Shown piece by piece: positions 44,511 to 54,007 of a DNA stretch of 64,000 nt. The first letter of the stretch is position 1. Every line of letters begins with the position of its first letter. Source of the stretch: Isoetes taiwanensis. Taxonomy: Eukaryota > Streptophyta > Lycopodiopsida > Isoetales > Isoetaceae. The DNA is taken from assembly GCA_021234155.1 (NCBI GenBank), contig JAJEKV010000080.1:2835867-2899866 (forward strand). Direction: 5' to 3'. A program made the translations under genes and the position numbers. Below the pieces are notes generated by a model. The model was not told the origin of the DNA, ran no database searches, and was given only the letters and a program-made list of their open reading frames with translations.

Positions 44511-45422
44511 ACCATGGTTAGAAGATCACGCGTGATCAATTTGGGGATAACGCGTGATTCGTTATCTCTCAAAATAACGTTAAATCACGTATTATTTTGG
44601 GTCCAGATTTTTTCGACCAATTTTTCCCTGTTTTTTTTTTGTCGTCCGTGTTCTTGGCGGCTCTGTTTGCAAACGGCCTGAATGCTTTCCCGCTGTCTTC
44701 GACCTACCGGCTTATATGCATGAATGAATCTCTGTAAGTAACTTGGATCTCCTTGCATAAAGCTGCTTATATTAATGCAATGCAAGTAACTCTGTCTTCA
44801 TGTAACTCTGTCATGCAGTGCAGCAGCGCTACTACTCGATTGAAAGTACTACTCAACTCACTCCTACTACTTGATAGCTTACTCACCCTAACGCTTTCGA
44901 TTCATTTTTGCAAGATAAGTAAGGTCCGTTATTCATCCGAACATAGAGAAGACCGTCTTGGTGAACAATGGTGCCTGTGGATTATCCCCGATCGACTCCT
45001 CTCAATTGGCGTAATGCATTTGAACCCGCCTTCTTCTTCTGGATATGGGTAAAATCTATTTGGATAAATGCTCATTGCAAAAGTGGCCTGTTTTTTTTTA
45101 TTCACTTAGTAGTCGATCTTTTGCAGGCAACATTTGGTTTCGACTCATGCTTCATGGAGAATCTTGTTTTGTGATCATTCGTCTTTTTGTTGGGTACTAA
45201 GATGAAGTTTCAGCAGGTTAGAGTAGTCTGTTCAAAATTCTGATTCCATATTTGAATTCAGCATGCTCGAATTAGTCAATAACAAGTTTCAATTTGTTAA
45301 AATTCGAATTTTTTTTTCTCGCCCCAAAATAACACGTTATCACCTTGGCTCATAACTCGTTATACGTTATTTTCGCGTTAGCCGTTAGCTAACGAATAAC
45401 TGCTAACTTCTAACTACCATGG
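44511..45422. mobile_element. Nested ~0.9-kb TIR element (MITE/MULE-like)
   Basis: ACCATGG flanks both ends (44511-44517 and 45416-45422), compatible with a target duplication. The left end TTAGAAG, with GATAACG, CGTTAT, AAAATAACG and TATTATTTTGGG words, mirrors the right end. There the complement gives TTAGAAG, GTTATTCGTTAG, AAAATAACG and GTTATTTTGGGG, over about 100 bp. The arms are diverged. No transposase is present; the centre holds only short frames. Long, imperfect terminal arms with 7-9 bp duplications suggest a Mutator-like non-autonomous element. Confidence 0.55.
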
Positions 45423-45589
45423 AAAAGCTTGTGTTTTACCAATTCCGGCCTGTTCTGCTCCTTCTATGTTGAGTTTCTCCCATATCTCGCTAGGGTCCGC
45501 CCGCCTCTCAAGAAAAAAGCTTCTGTTTAACCCTCTGAAACTCATTTGTATCGTTCATTATTTATATTTCACAACTCGTTTTAGACCCA

Positions 45590-45690
45590 TTGATGGATTA
45601 GTTGGTTAAGGTGATAGCCTGTTGCCCCAGAGACCCATGTTCGAGTTTGGGTTGAAACTCAATTTTTGTCTAGCTTTTCCTTTAAGTCTT
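45590..45690 (+). mobile_element. tRNA-derived SINE head (partial)
   Basis: TTAGTTGGTTAAGGTGATAG resembles a pol III A box. About 35 bp on, CCCATGTTCGAGTTTGGG resembles a B box set in a T-arm stem. The anticodon arm is not tRNA-like. This is a tRNA-related SINE 5' region rather than a tRNA gene; its tail cannot be defined. Confidence 0.45.
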
Positions 45691-46049
45691 GATGATGTTA
45701 TACCGATTCTACCTATATACCTAGTATCCTTATAGGGTTTTCTTTGCAAGTAATTACAATTGTATTTTGAAATGGGTTACATTATAGATTCATTGGAATC
45801 ATGCTTTTGATTGATAAAAACTTGCATAACATGCGTATTAAACCTATCAATAGGATATTTAGCATTGCACGTGCTTGAAGATATTTCATGATGATTGAAA
45901 TGGTATTATATGATGCACATTGCAATGTTGCATACGCTTGATGATTTAATTGAGTGTTACATGAAGTATTAATATTGGAAACTTCATTTGAGCTATATCT
46001 GGACGATTATGACAGATATCTGTATTAGTTGATGTAAATACTATAAATT

Positions 46050-46340
46050 GCAATTGTTGATGGTCTAGCGTTCTATAATCTTTGATAGAATGATGATGTT
46101 CTGTTATTGAGTAGTATTGCATCAATAGATGTATGTGGATATGTTATTATGACCTCTGATAGAACTGTTGACAGTCTATCATTGAGAAGTACTGCGTCAA
46201 TGGATGTATATGAGGCATGTGCTATTGGAAAGCAACATGTGCAGTGTGTGCTATTGCAAAGCAACGTGTGAGGCATGTGCTATTGGGAAGCAACATCGCC
46301 TTCAAGCAACGTGTGAGGCATGTGCTGTTGGGAAGCAACA
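46050..46340 (+). repeat. Short tandem repeats inside the Copia element
   Basis: A ~75-bp unit with TTCTGTTATTGAG/TCTATCATTGAG, then AGTA(T/C)TGC(A/G)TCAAT(A/G)GATGTAT, occurs twice (about 46098 and 46171). It is followed by 3-4 copies of a ~23-65 bp unit with GAGGCATGTGCTATTGGGAA and GCAACATCGCC. Confidence 0.75.
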
Positions 46341-46560
46341 TCGCCGTCCTTTCAATGCGAAAGGCAAATGTGCAATTTAGCTTAGGAAGCTTAATATGGA
46401 ACAAAAGTCGCTAAATCCTAATGTGGATAATAGACCTCCTCATCTTCAAATTGTTCATCTTTACATCCGCATGTTGGGAATGAGCTTGTAAATCCTGAAG
46501 TGGAAGATGATTTTGTACAGGAGTTTGATTTGTTTGATGGCACTGATGAGGATCTTGATG

Positions 46561-46658
46561 GTCTAATAGATGTGACTTTGATATGAAGGCAATGGAAGCC
46601 CACCAGATGGTCTAATAGATGTGACTCTGATATGAAGGCAATAGAAGCCCACCAGACA
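46561..46658 (+). repeat. 49-bp tandem duplication
   Basis: Two copies start GTCTAATAGATGTGACT at 46561 and 46610. They differ by two substitutions (TTTG/TCTG, ATGG/ATAG). Confidence 0.9.
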
Positions 46659-46857
46659 GATCTTGAAATATCATGAAGCTTTAGCTACTAGTGCAGATCT
46701 GGTTATGGTGAAAGAGGCTATGTCTTCATTACAAGCCAGAAATTGGCATATGGAAGCTTGAGAGTATTGCTAGCATTTGTCGCTCAGTTTGATTTGCTTG
46801 CTCAGTTTGAGCTTGTGCATGCTGGTACATGTGGCCTACTACCTTGTGCATGGTATA

Positions 46858-47090
46858 GCTTGTGAGCCTACTATCACTGATTCTCCTCAGCAAAATGGCA
46901 TTGTTGAGTATCAAGAATGTGCAATAATCAATGTTGTTCGATGTATGCTTATTCATGCTGGCTTGGATAAGTCATTTTGGGCAGAAGCTGTGGCTACTGT
47001 TGTTTATGTGCAAAATTGAACAATAACTTCTTCTTTGAAAGGCGTAACTCCTTTATGGACAGGAGTCAAACCGAATGTTCAAAATTTTCG
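46858..47090 (+). pseudogene. Copia integrase C-terminal remnant
   Basis: The frame reads SPQQNGIVEYQECAIINVVR, CMLIHAGLDKSFWAEAVATV and VYVQN, then a stop. It continues with SSLKGVTPLWTGVKPNV. This is the Copia integrase end around the catalytic Glu (S-P-Q-Q-N-G-x-x-E), with the usual R-K-N-R-T changed. The zinc finger and first two catalytic Asp regions are absent. Confidence 0.8.
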
Positions 47091-47094
47091 ATTC

Positions 47095-47725
47095 TGAGAT
47101 ACTTGATAGCCTAATTCCTAATGTGGATACTGGGTCTTTACATCCAAAAGTGGAAGATATTGAGGCGTTTGTTGGAAAAGGATACTTGCGAGTGCATCTT
47201 ATAAGTTTAAGACAAACTTTTAGAGCTAAGTTTTGCAGGTTTCTATGTGAATATAAGATGTTCTCAAGAAAATTTTATGGTGATTACGCTTTATGTGGGT
47301 GACACAATTTTGGCTATCAAGAGGAGACTATCTTTTGCATTTGAGATGGTTGGCATGGGGAAATATACTCATGTTTAGGTATACAGGTTAAACGAGATGA
47401 AGAAGGTTTAAATGCTTTCAGGAAAATCTCTAGTGTCTTGGATGAGTAAGAAACAATGATGTGTTTCACTTTCTACTGCTGAAGCAGAATATGTTGCTGC
47501 ATCTTTGGCGAGCCGCGAACTTGTTTGGTTGCGACGCTTGTTAGAATGCTTAAGACAGGTTCAGGATGGACCGAGTATACTTATGTGTGATAACCAAAGT
47601 GTTATAGCTTTTCTGCTTTTCAAATCCAAGCACATCGAGTTACATTATCATTATGTTAAGCTTGAAGTTGCAAAGCGCGTACTTAAGTTGGAATATTGTC
47701 CAACTAATATTAGAAGATTGTAGCA
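47095..47725 (+). pseudogene. Copia RT/RNase H remnants
   Basis: At 47285-47310 a frame reads TLYVGDTILAIK, the Y-V-D-D motif with Gly for the first Asp. At 47468-47580 the RNase H part reads STAEAEYVAASLASRELVWL, RRLLECL and ILMCDNQSVI. At about 47628 SKHIELHYHYVK and LEYCPTNI close the domain. Large deletions lie between the blocks. Confidence 0.8.
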
Positions 47726-47880
47726 CTCGGGTTTTTTCCTTTGTGACCACCAAAGGTTTTTTTTCATCCGAGTGCGAGACCAAATTTGCAGGTGGGGAGA
47801 TTATCTATGAGTTGCAATATTTGGTCTTCTTTCTTAGACACAATATTTCTCTATATTTTATTTGGTGAAAGACTAAAGTC

Positions 47881-47890
47881 GCAGGTGGGG
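47881..47890 (+). promoter_or_regulatory. Polypurine tract before the 3' LTR
   Basis: GCAGGTGGGG immediately precedes the LTR start TGTTAG, the position of a plus-strand primer. Confidence 0.8.
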
Positions 47891-48087
47891 TGTTAGCAAA
47901 GCTGCCTATTCTTAGGCAGCGTGCCTTTATAAAAAGGCAACGAGAGCTCCTTATAGCTTTCACCTTTTACCATAAAAATATCTTTTATGGTCTATATATT
48001 GTAACACGATTCATTCAATAGAAGTGTCTTGTATTGTGGTGCAATCTTCTCTTTTCAGTTTTCTTAGTAAAACTTGTAAGTTTAACA
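47891..48087 (+). repeat. 3' LTR of the Copia element
   Basis: It starts TGTTAGCAAAGC and ends TAAGTTTAACA. Nearly identical to the 5' LTR and followed by the duplication AGCAC. Confidence 0.93.
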
Positions 48088-48092
48088 AGCAC

Positions 48093-48735
48093 GTACCAGC
48101 ATTTTCCTTAAATTTCTTGCAGGTAACAAGGCTTTGTAGAAGTTTGCTTGATTTCTGAAGTAATACCTTTAAGGCAAATATCTTTCTTATTCAAAAGCAG
48201 TGGAACAAATTTGTGGTCCTGATTCATGCAAGTCAAACCCATGTACCGTGGACACAATTATCTGACAGCTTGAGTGTAGAGACAATAGCTGCTTTGCAGA
48301 TCGGACTTTCTTATGCAAGAGGCCCTTTTTTAATAAAAATGTCATTATATTCTGGGTTTTGATCGTTCTGCTTCCTTTAGAAGCCATCATGGGCTCTATT
48401 TGTTGTATGCTTTTCCTCAATGGACAAGCAATGTCGCTTATTTTTCTTCTGAGATTCCCTTCTCTTCATGTTTAGATTCTAAGATAGGGCAATCGGTATA
48501 CTATCAACATGTTTCAAATTGCAGAACAGGTAAGCTTCCCCGCAGTAAATGATTTTGACGATTGTAATGTAAACATTCTGAAGCTAAGAAGCATCTGGAT
48601 GTATAATAATTATTGCTAACCATACAAAATAGATTGTCCCCAGCTTTGAGATAAAATCTACTTTTATGTTTTATTGTTAGGCATGTTTTCTTTGTCTTTC
48701 TATACATACTATTGATGAAGCACAATTTTTTTTCA
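48093..48735. other. No recognisable gene
   Basis: A/T-rich. It could be an intron of the TBL copy whose exon starts at about 48737, but nothing else of that gene is seen. Confidence 0.35.
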
Positions 48736-48736
48736 G

Positions 48737-49001
48737 GGGAATGCGATATCTCCAAAGATGTGTGGACGTGAGAGGACAACATCTACTTATACAAATTCCA
48801 CATTCAAGATCATCAAAATTGCATGAGAAATGGGAGGCCAGATATAACCTACCTGCATGGGAGATGGAAACCAACAGATTGTGAGTTACCCCGCTTTAAT
48901 GCTTCATCCTTCTTTGATAAGATGAAAGGCAAGACTGTAGCATTTGTTGGGGATTCTATTGCCAGGAATCATATGCAATCACTCCTTTGTGCTCATATAT
49001 A
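48737..49001 (+). pseudogene. Trichome-birefringence-like (TBL) exon
   Basis: After an acceptor (TTTTTTTTCAG ending at 48736) the frame reads ECDISKDVWT then a stop. It continues in the same frame with IQDHQNCMRNGRPD, a GRWKPTDCELPRFNA block and MKGKTVAFVGDSIARNHMQS. These match the TBL domain and the GDS motif of the PC-esterase domain in plant TBL proteins (Golgi enzymes that O-acetylate wall polysaccharides). The catalytic Ser of the GDS motif is present, but the D-x-x-H end is not found downstream. The stop after VWT and the lost P-x-Y-T-N-x-T-C segment (out of frame) show it is broken. The exon ends at a GTAGTT donor. Confidence 0.8.
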
Positions 49002-49960
49002 GGTAGTTGTCTAATGATTTAATTATAGTACCATAATTTGCATGAGTGTAGTCTTAGTGCCATGTCATAGCTTTTAATTAAATTCTTTCTGTTTTTTGCA
49101 TTGTTAATCATCATTGGAAAGAACTAAAGGAGGTTGTTACGGTTTAGAGCATGGCAAGGCAAAAGACAAAACAATGGGGCAGATATTACTGGGCATAAAT
49201 AAAGGGGCTCAGACTCTGTGGTAACTGCGATCTGCTTGAAGTTTTTTTCCTGTTATAGAGTATTACTTGCCATTATCTGCAAATGTCTTGGTCTGGAGGA
49301 CATCTCAGTGCCATTCATAAAGCATAAAGCAAGGATCTGTCTATCTAAATTCCTTTTCGGCAATAACTCCTTGGCTTCCATTTCCACTCTACCCTTCGGA
49401 TTATATTCATTTAGAGCAATGATCAACACCACTGAGATTGGAGAAGATCGGCACATTTTTGTATGAAGCTTTTGTCATAGTAGTCTTTGTGGTAGGTCTT
49501 ATGAGCCATGATTATTGCAATGGAAGTTCTTTAATTTGCAACTGCAAAGATGCTTATGAACATACCTTAGTCGCCATGATTTTTGAAGTAGAGCTCAACA
49601 CATTTTTATATGAAGCTTCTGTTTGCAAAAATGGAGGGTGAATAAATGCTTTTTTCCCGGCATTTTTTTTAGTGAATCAGTCTGTTCTTCAGTGACAAGC
49701 ACAGTTTCATTATTTATGGACTTTCCACAAGTCCATAAATATCTCAAATTAGCGCCAGTGGTGAGAATATAGGATTTTTTCTTGAAAATATAGGGTTATT
49801 GCTTAAAAAAGAACTCGGATTCCGTGCGGGTAGCTGACATGGCAGGTCGTGGAACCCAATGCGAATTTTTAGATTTCGTCATTTTTTGTTATTAAAAGGA
49901 GCCACAATTTCGGGAATCATGCAAGTAGGTGATGTAGGAGGTCCCTTCATCCAGTCTCTT
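49002..49960. other. No recognisable gene
   Basis: Frames at 49218-49641 contain a hydrophobic stretch and two copies of the words TTTTT(G/A)TATGAAGCTT (about 49456, 49604), but no family signature. Confidence 0.4.
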
Positions 49961-49965
49961 CATCG

Positions 49966-50142
49966 TCTCTTCATTCTATCTCTTCGTGCAAGCACCTTCA
50001 TTCGCTCTCTTACATTCATCTCAAGAGGAGATTTCTCAACCTCAACCTCCTTATCTTGCTCTGGTGGTACTAGATCCATCGTCTCTTCATTCTATCTCTT
50101 CGTGCAAGCACCTTCATTCGCTCTCTTACATTCATCTCAAGA
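49966..50142 (+). repeat. ~65-bp direct repeat pair
   Basis: CTCTTCATTCTATCTCTTCG, then TGCAAGCACCTTCATTCGCT and CTCTTACATTCATCTCAAGA, occur at 49968 and 50079. They are 111 bp apart and nearly identical, just upstream of the ATG at 50151. Confidence 0.9.
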
Positions 50143-50150
50143 CCCTCAAA

Positions 50151-50651
50151 ATGGTTGACACAAGGCGCAGACGAGGACACACCATCACCGAAATGCAGTC
50201 TCATATTAGTGAGGCAATCTTAGGCCGGGCGAATCAGTTGCAGCTGGAGGTACAAAACGAGATGAACCAGATCCGAATGAGAGAAGTTAGCGCCCAATTC
50301 CAGAAGCTCCTCGAAGGGGATGGGTTGATAAGGAATGGCGACGAGGAACAACTCAGTAGGGTGGAGCTGGAGGACTGCCTCATATCTTTGAAACGCTTTA
50401 TTACGTGGCAAAGGCAATCAAAAAGGTCAATGAAAATGGAGGACGTTTGGATGCACAACACGTTCCGACCTCTGTTTAAGAAGCTTTACAAGAAGCAAAG
50501 AAGACAAATCGAAGGTTTGGTAACCAAGCTCATCGTCAGCAGTGATCACTCTCTCAAAAACTTGGATGACTGGCTGGATCTGTTCAGTCGAAGTCATATT
50601 GATGAGTTCGATCTGGAGGATGTTATTGAGGTTGAAGTGGGCATAGAGTGA
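50151..50651 (+). CDS. Unknown 166-aa basic/acidic protein
   Basis: A complete frame from ATG to TGA. The first 10 residues are strongly basic (MVDTRRRRGH). The rest is helical and charged: a Q/E/N-rich segment (ANQLQLEVQNEMNQIRMREV), an R-x-R-Q-S-K-R region, KKLYKKQRRQIEGLVTKL, and an acidic tail (DEFDLEDVIEVEV). No zinc finger or catalytic motif is visible and I do not recognise the family. It converges with the minus-strand ParB-like gene, and a palindrome array lies 200 bp downstream. A TE accessory gene is possible. The intact frame and charged composition favour a real coding sequence. Confidence 0.5.
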   Translation: MVDTRRRRGHTITEMQSHISEAILGRANQLQLEVQNEMNQIRMREVSAQFQKLLEGDGLIRNGDEEQLSRVELEDCLISLKRFITWQRQSKRSMKMEDVWMHNTFRPLFKKLYKKQRRQIEGLVTKLIVSSDHSLKNLDDWLDLFSRSHIDEFDLEDVIEVEVGIE

Positions 50652-50857
50652 AGCTTTGGTCTTTTCTATTATATGTTGTCTATTATCTAGTATGTTTGTG
50701 TTGAATTAGCCATGTCTTGTAAGACCTATGTATTTTCTTTATCTAAAAGAATACCAAACATTGGAAATGTATACCCAAAATTTTCGACATGTATTTATTT
50801 TCTTGGTCAATGTACATAAGCATTTTAAAAACCTATATAGGGAGTAACAGCGGTGCG

Positions 50858-51025
50858 AAATTGGGCGCCCGCCCAATTTGCACCCCCGTGCTCACTCTAA
50901 AAACATATACACTGAGAATGAGAGATGCGAAATTGGGCGCCCGCCCAATTTGCACCCCTGTGCTCAATCTAAAGACATGTACACAGAGTATCAGAGATGC
51001 GAAATTGGGCGCCCGCCCAATTTGC
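50858..51025. repeat. Palindrome array 1, 72-bp units
   Basis: Three copies of the palindrome with arms AAATTGGGCG and CGCCCAATTT around CC start at 50858, 50930 and 51002, exactly 72 bp apart. The spacer words are GCACCCC(C/T)GTGCTCA(C/A)TCTAAA and AGAGATGCG. Confidence 0.95.
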
Positions 51026-51029
51026 ACAC

Positions 51030-51752
51030 CTGTGCTAGCAAAACATACTCCTTGTGCTTAAGGGTCCACCCCTTCAGTTGACGTAGTTGTGTGAGCAGCT
51101 TCGCTTTCTTCTCCCCCTGCTTGTGCCGCTTGCTTAAGGAGTTCCATCTGGCATCCTTCTCATTTTCCATTTCAACATCATCCTCCTTCTCATCTTCCAT
51201 CTGGGCGAGGAATTCTTCAGTGGTTAGTGTAGCGTCAGGAGCATCCTTCTCAATTTCCATTTCAACATCATCCTCCTTCTCATCTTCCTCGTCCTCCTTC
51301 TCAACTTCCTCGTCCTCCTTCTCAACTTCCTTCTCCTTTTGGACATCCTTTTCTTGCTCTGATGGTAGCGGGTCCACATGTTGAGCTTCTTGTGTCTCCA
51401 AGACAACAGAAGGTTCTCGATCCTTGAGGAGTAGCTGCGTAAACTTCGAGCTACCCTCGATCACATCTTGGGTGCACACTATTGTAGTGCCCGCCAAAGC
51501 ATTAATGTTATCCTTCTTCTTTCTAAAGAAAGACATGTCCTTTGCTCCAAAACCTGCAACCTTTCTCAAATGGTCTGTGAGAGAATCTTTAGACAACCGG
51601 AGAGTGGATTGCAACTCTTGCACCGTTTGTGCGGGGAATGGACAAGGAGGTGGAGGAATGGACACTACAAAGACTTGCCTTGGAGCCGCTTTTGCTTTCT
51701 TTTTTACCCTCTCGCTATTTTTGCAATGCACGGGCTCTCGATTTCTTCTCAT
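51030..51752 (-). CDS. Lys/Glu-rich protein, possible last exon of the ParB-like gene
   Basis: A minus-strand frame from the ATG at 51752 runs 253 codons to a stop at 50991, its last dozen codons being palindrome array (CKLGGRPISHL). Residues about 13-30 are Lys/Ala-rich. Residues 55-90 (LRLSKDSLTDHLRKVAGFG, AKDMSFFRKKKDN) look globular. About 130-200 is an acidic K-E-D low-complexity block (EKEDEEVEKEDEEDEKED) with a 28-residue internal duplication (DEKEDDVEME). I know no family. It lies downstream of, and on the same strand as, the ParB-like gene and may be its C-terminal exon, but no splice evidence ties them firmly. Confidence 0.45.
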
Positions 51753-51759
51753 CCAAAGA

Positions 51760-53190
51760 TTACTTCGAGTTGATCAAAAATCCGAGTAAGTTTAAAGGCA
51801 TATATTCTCATCACTCTCAAAGGCGGGCTTTATACCCTTCGCACATAGTCTTGCACGGCTAAAGGATCCTCCGTGAGAAGAAATCAAGAACACCGCATCC
51901 CTCAAGCATAAATTTCCTGGACAAGGTATGTGCATGTCCTGGAATCTAATTGATGTGGCAAAAGGCGCGGGTTGATGTGGCAAAAGGGCACCCGCGCCTC
52001 CTGCCACACTCTTGTCACCCCAAGGCCGATACAACCAAGATCTCGCAAAGTAAAGTACACCACCGTTATAAGTGGCATTGAAAAGAAATAGACGCAGACC
52101 ACGGTTTAAATCATGTTACCCGCTGCAAGACTCATGATCGGGTAGGTTCTTCTCTATGTCCTCCACTTCTTTCAAGTCTTTGCGGGAACTTCAATACTCT
52201 TGAGGATGGTCCGCATCGTTGAAGCATAGATTCGTCATTCATTGCGAGGGCGGTTGCTTGGTCTCTCGCCACATACATTACCCGTAACGAGTCTGCGGCC
52301 TTGAACACGAGAGGAAGGGTTTCTCTTTTTAGGATCATGGTACGCTCCCACCCATACACGACTACCCCCGCCTATAGTCTTCATGGCGGACAAGCATTCA
52401 CTCAAACGACCGGACCGATAAAGATCGTGGATCCAATATAATTGCTGGTCCGTAAGCACACCGACCGGTCCAAGAACTTCGGTAATCCTCCATGCTCCAT
52501 TTCTTGATATTTCTGAAATCACATCCAACAAACCGAAAGCGGAGGTATTGACCACATCAACCCGACATCCCGGAGAGGACTCGACACGGTAGCATTTGAA
52601 TGATTTTGATCCCTCTTCCACCGTCCACGCAGATACTCATCAACCTTCGTGGATAAGAGCCTTTGGAAGGTTAAGCTTTTCTCGCCTCCTTGCGCTATCA
52701 ACCCAATCACCTACATCGCTGGCGAACATTAACATCAAATTCTCCGTGAATATAGGATGAATTTTCTCAAATCATTATGTTGTCAACATGAAGCTTCTTT
52801 ACATCTTTGAGATATTTAAGGAGTGCACGCCGATGGTGCTAATCTTCTTCAAATTACCTGCACGGATTTTCATCACACGCCTTCCAAAGATAATTTTTGG
52901 TGGTCTTTATGTACGTGGTGGCCGTCATAATCTCTGTCAAAAGTCTTTGCGATCCATTGGATGCATGGACTTTAAAGGTTTGGTACACTTGTTATTCGTG
53001 AACATTCTCACCGGTCCTTTACCACTATTGTCTCACCCAATTCATCTTTTTAGATGGTCTTCATAGAACAACCGAGCCACTTGTAGGCACATATTCCAAG
53101 TTTCATCCAAGTACACCGAAGTAATCAGAGTCTCGCATGCTAAGCTTCTTCAATGTTCTGCTTTGGCTATAGCGAGCCAATCCTCGACAA
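51760..53190 (-). pseudogene. ParB-like gene, downstream exons (broken)
   Basis: Protein-like minus-strand frames run through this stretch with small breaks. From about 53170: DWLAIAKAEH, then a stop, then CETLITSVYLDETWNMCLQV and ARLFYEDHLKR. Near 52720-52650: DVGDWVDSARRREKLNLPKA. At 52620-52235: ESSPGCRVDVVNTSAFGLLD, VISEISRNGAWRITEVLGPV, GVLTDQQLYWIHDLYRSG. At 52330-52140: LPLVFKAADSLRVMYVARDQ and ATALAMNDES. Each block changes frame at a short step, as if by single-base losses. No family is recognised for these parts. They follow the central ParB-like exon on the same strand after an intron that holds palindrome array 2. Confidence 0.45.
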
Positions 53191-53269
53191 AGATAGTAAA
53201 CTTAGCGTATTTGAAATATACAGTCTCAAAATTTAGCAATGCACAAGCTAACATGCAATGCACATGAGG

Positions 53270-53945
53270 GCCATCACAAATTGGGCGTCCGCCCAATTTC
53301 ATAGACAAGGAGATGCAATTTAACATGCTATATTCACATGGGGCCAGCCCAAATTGGGCGCCCACCCAATTTCATAGCCAAGGAGATGCAATTTAACATG
53401 CTATATTCACATGGGGCCAACCCAAATTGGGCGCCCGCCCAATTTCATAGCCAAGTGGCTACAAGTGATATGGTGAGTTCATATGGGAGGCCAACCCAAT
53501 TTGGGCGGCCGCCCAATTTCATAGCCAAGGAGATGCAATTTAACATGCTATATTCACATGGGTTAACCCAAATTGGCTAACAATTTCATAGCCAAGTGGC
53601 TACAAGTGACATGGTGAGTTCAGATGGGAGGCCAACCCAATTTGGGCGGCCGCCCAATTTCATACCCAAGCGGATGCAATTTAACATGTGTCATGTAGTA
53701 TCCTTGGCTATGAAATTGGGCGGGCGCCCAATTTCATATGCTGGAAGGTCTCCTAAATTGGGCGGGCGCCCAATTTTATGGCCAAGGGGATGCAATTCAG
53801 CATGGTTAATGCACATAGGGTAGGTTGAAATTGGGCGCCCGCCCAATTTCATAGCCAAGACGCTGCAAGATACATGATGAGTGCACATTGGAGGCCTCCC
53901 AAATTGGGCGCCCGCCCGATTTGATGGCCAAGGGAATGCAATTTC
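53270..53945. repeat. Palindrome array 2, ~73-bp units, with an inverted segment
   Basis: About nine units carry the AAATTGGGCG/CGCCCAATTT palindrome. Sites include 53278, 53351, 53424, 53498 (a variant with GGCGGCCGCC centre) and 53570 (core deleted), then further copies to about 53920. Unit spacers contain TTTCATAGCCAAGGAGATGC or GTGGCTACAAGTGA and CATGGG(G/A). From about 53695 to 53775 the spacer reads in the opposite orientation (CTTGGCTATGAAATT). The array lies in an intron of the minus-strand ParB-like gene. Confidence 0.93.
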
Positions 53946-54007
53946 ACATGCTACGCCCGCTAAGATTTATGAAAAAAAACAGACTGCATCCACAATTAGA
54001 AATGACT

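Larger units (their letters stand above)
43971..48092 (+). mobile_element. Complete but gutted Copia element, TSD AGCAC
   Basis: The LTRs lie at 43976-44168 (193 bp) and 47891-48087 (197 bp). Both start TGTTAGC and end GTTTAACA, and they differ only by one substitution near the start and a small indel (GTGAATC against GTGGTGCAATC). The 5-bp duplication AGCAC flanks both sides (43971-43975, 48088-48092). A primer binding site for initiator tRNA-Met follows the 5' LTR, and a purine tract precedes the 3' LTR. The interior holds only scraps of integrase, RT and RNase H plus a nested TIR element, a SINE-like head and minisatellites. It is non-coding, so it must have moved using proteins from another copy. 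Confidence 0.92.

Noticed and set aside
50858-51025. CRISPR-like array of palindromic repeats with regular spacers.
   Set aside because: The spacers are near-identical between units, the context is a plant nuclear genome, and no cas genes are present. It is a tandem satellite.
51091-51406. Ser/Phe-rich plus-strand and Arg/Lys-rich alternative minus-strand frames.
   Set aside because: They are shadows of the K/E/D-rich minus-strand coding repeat in other frames.
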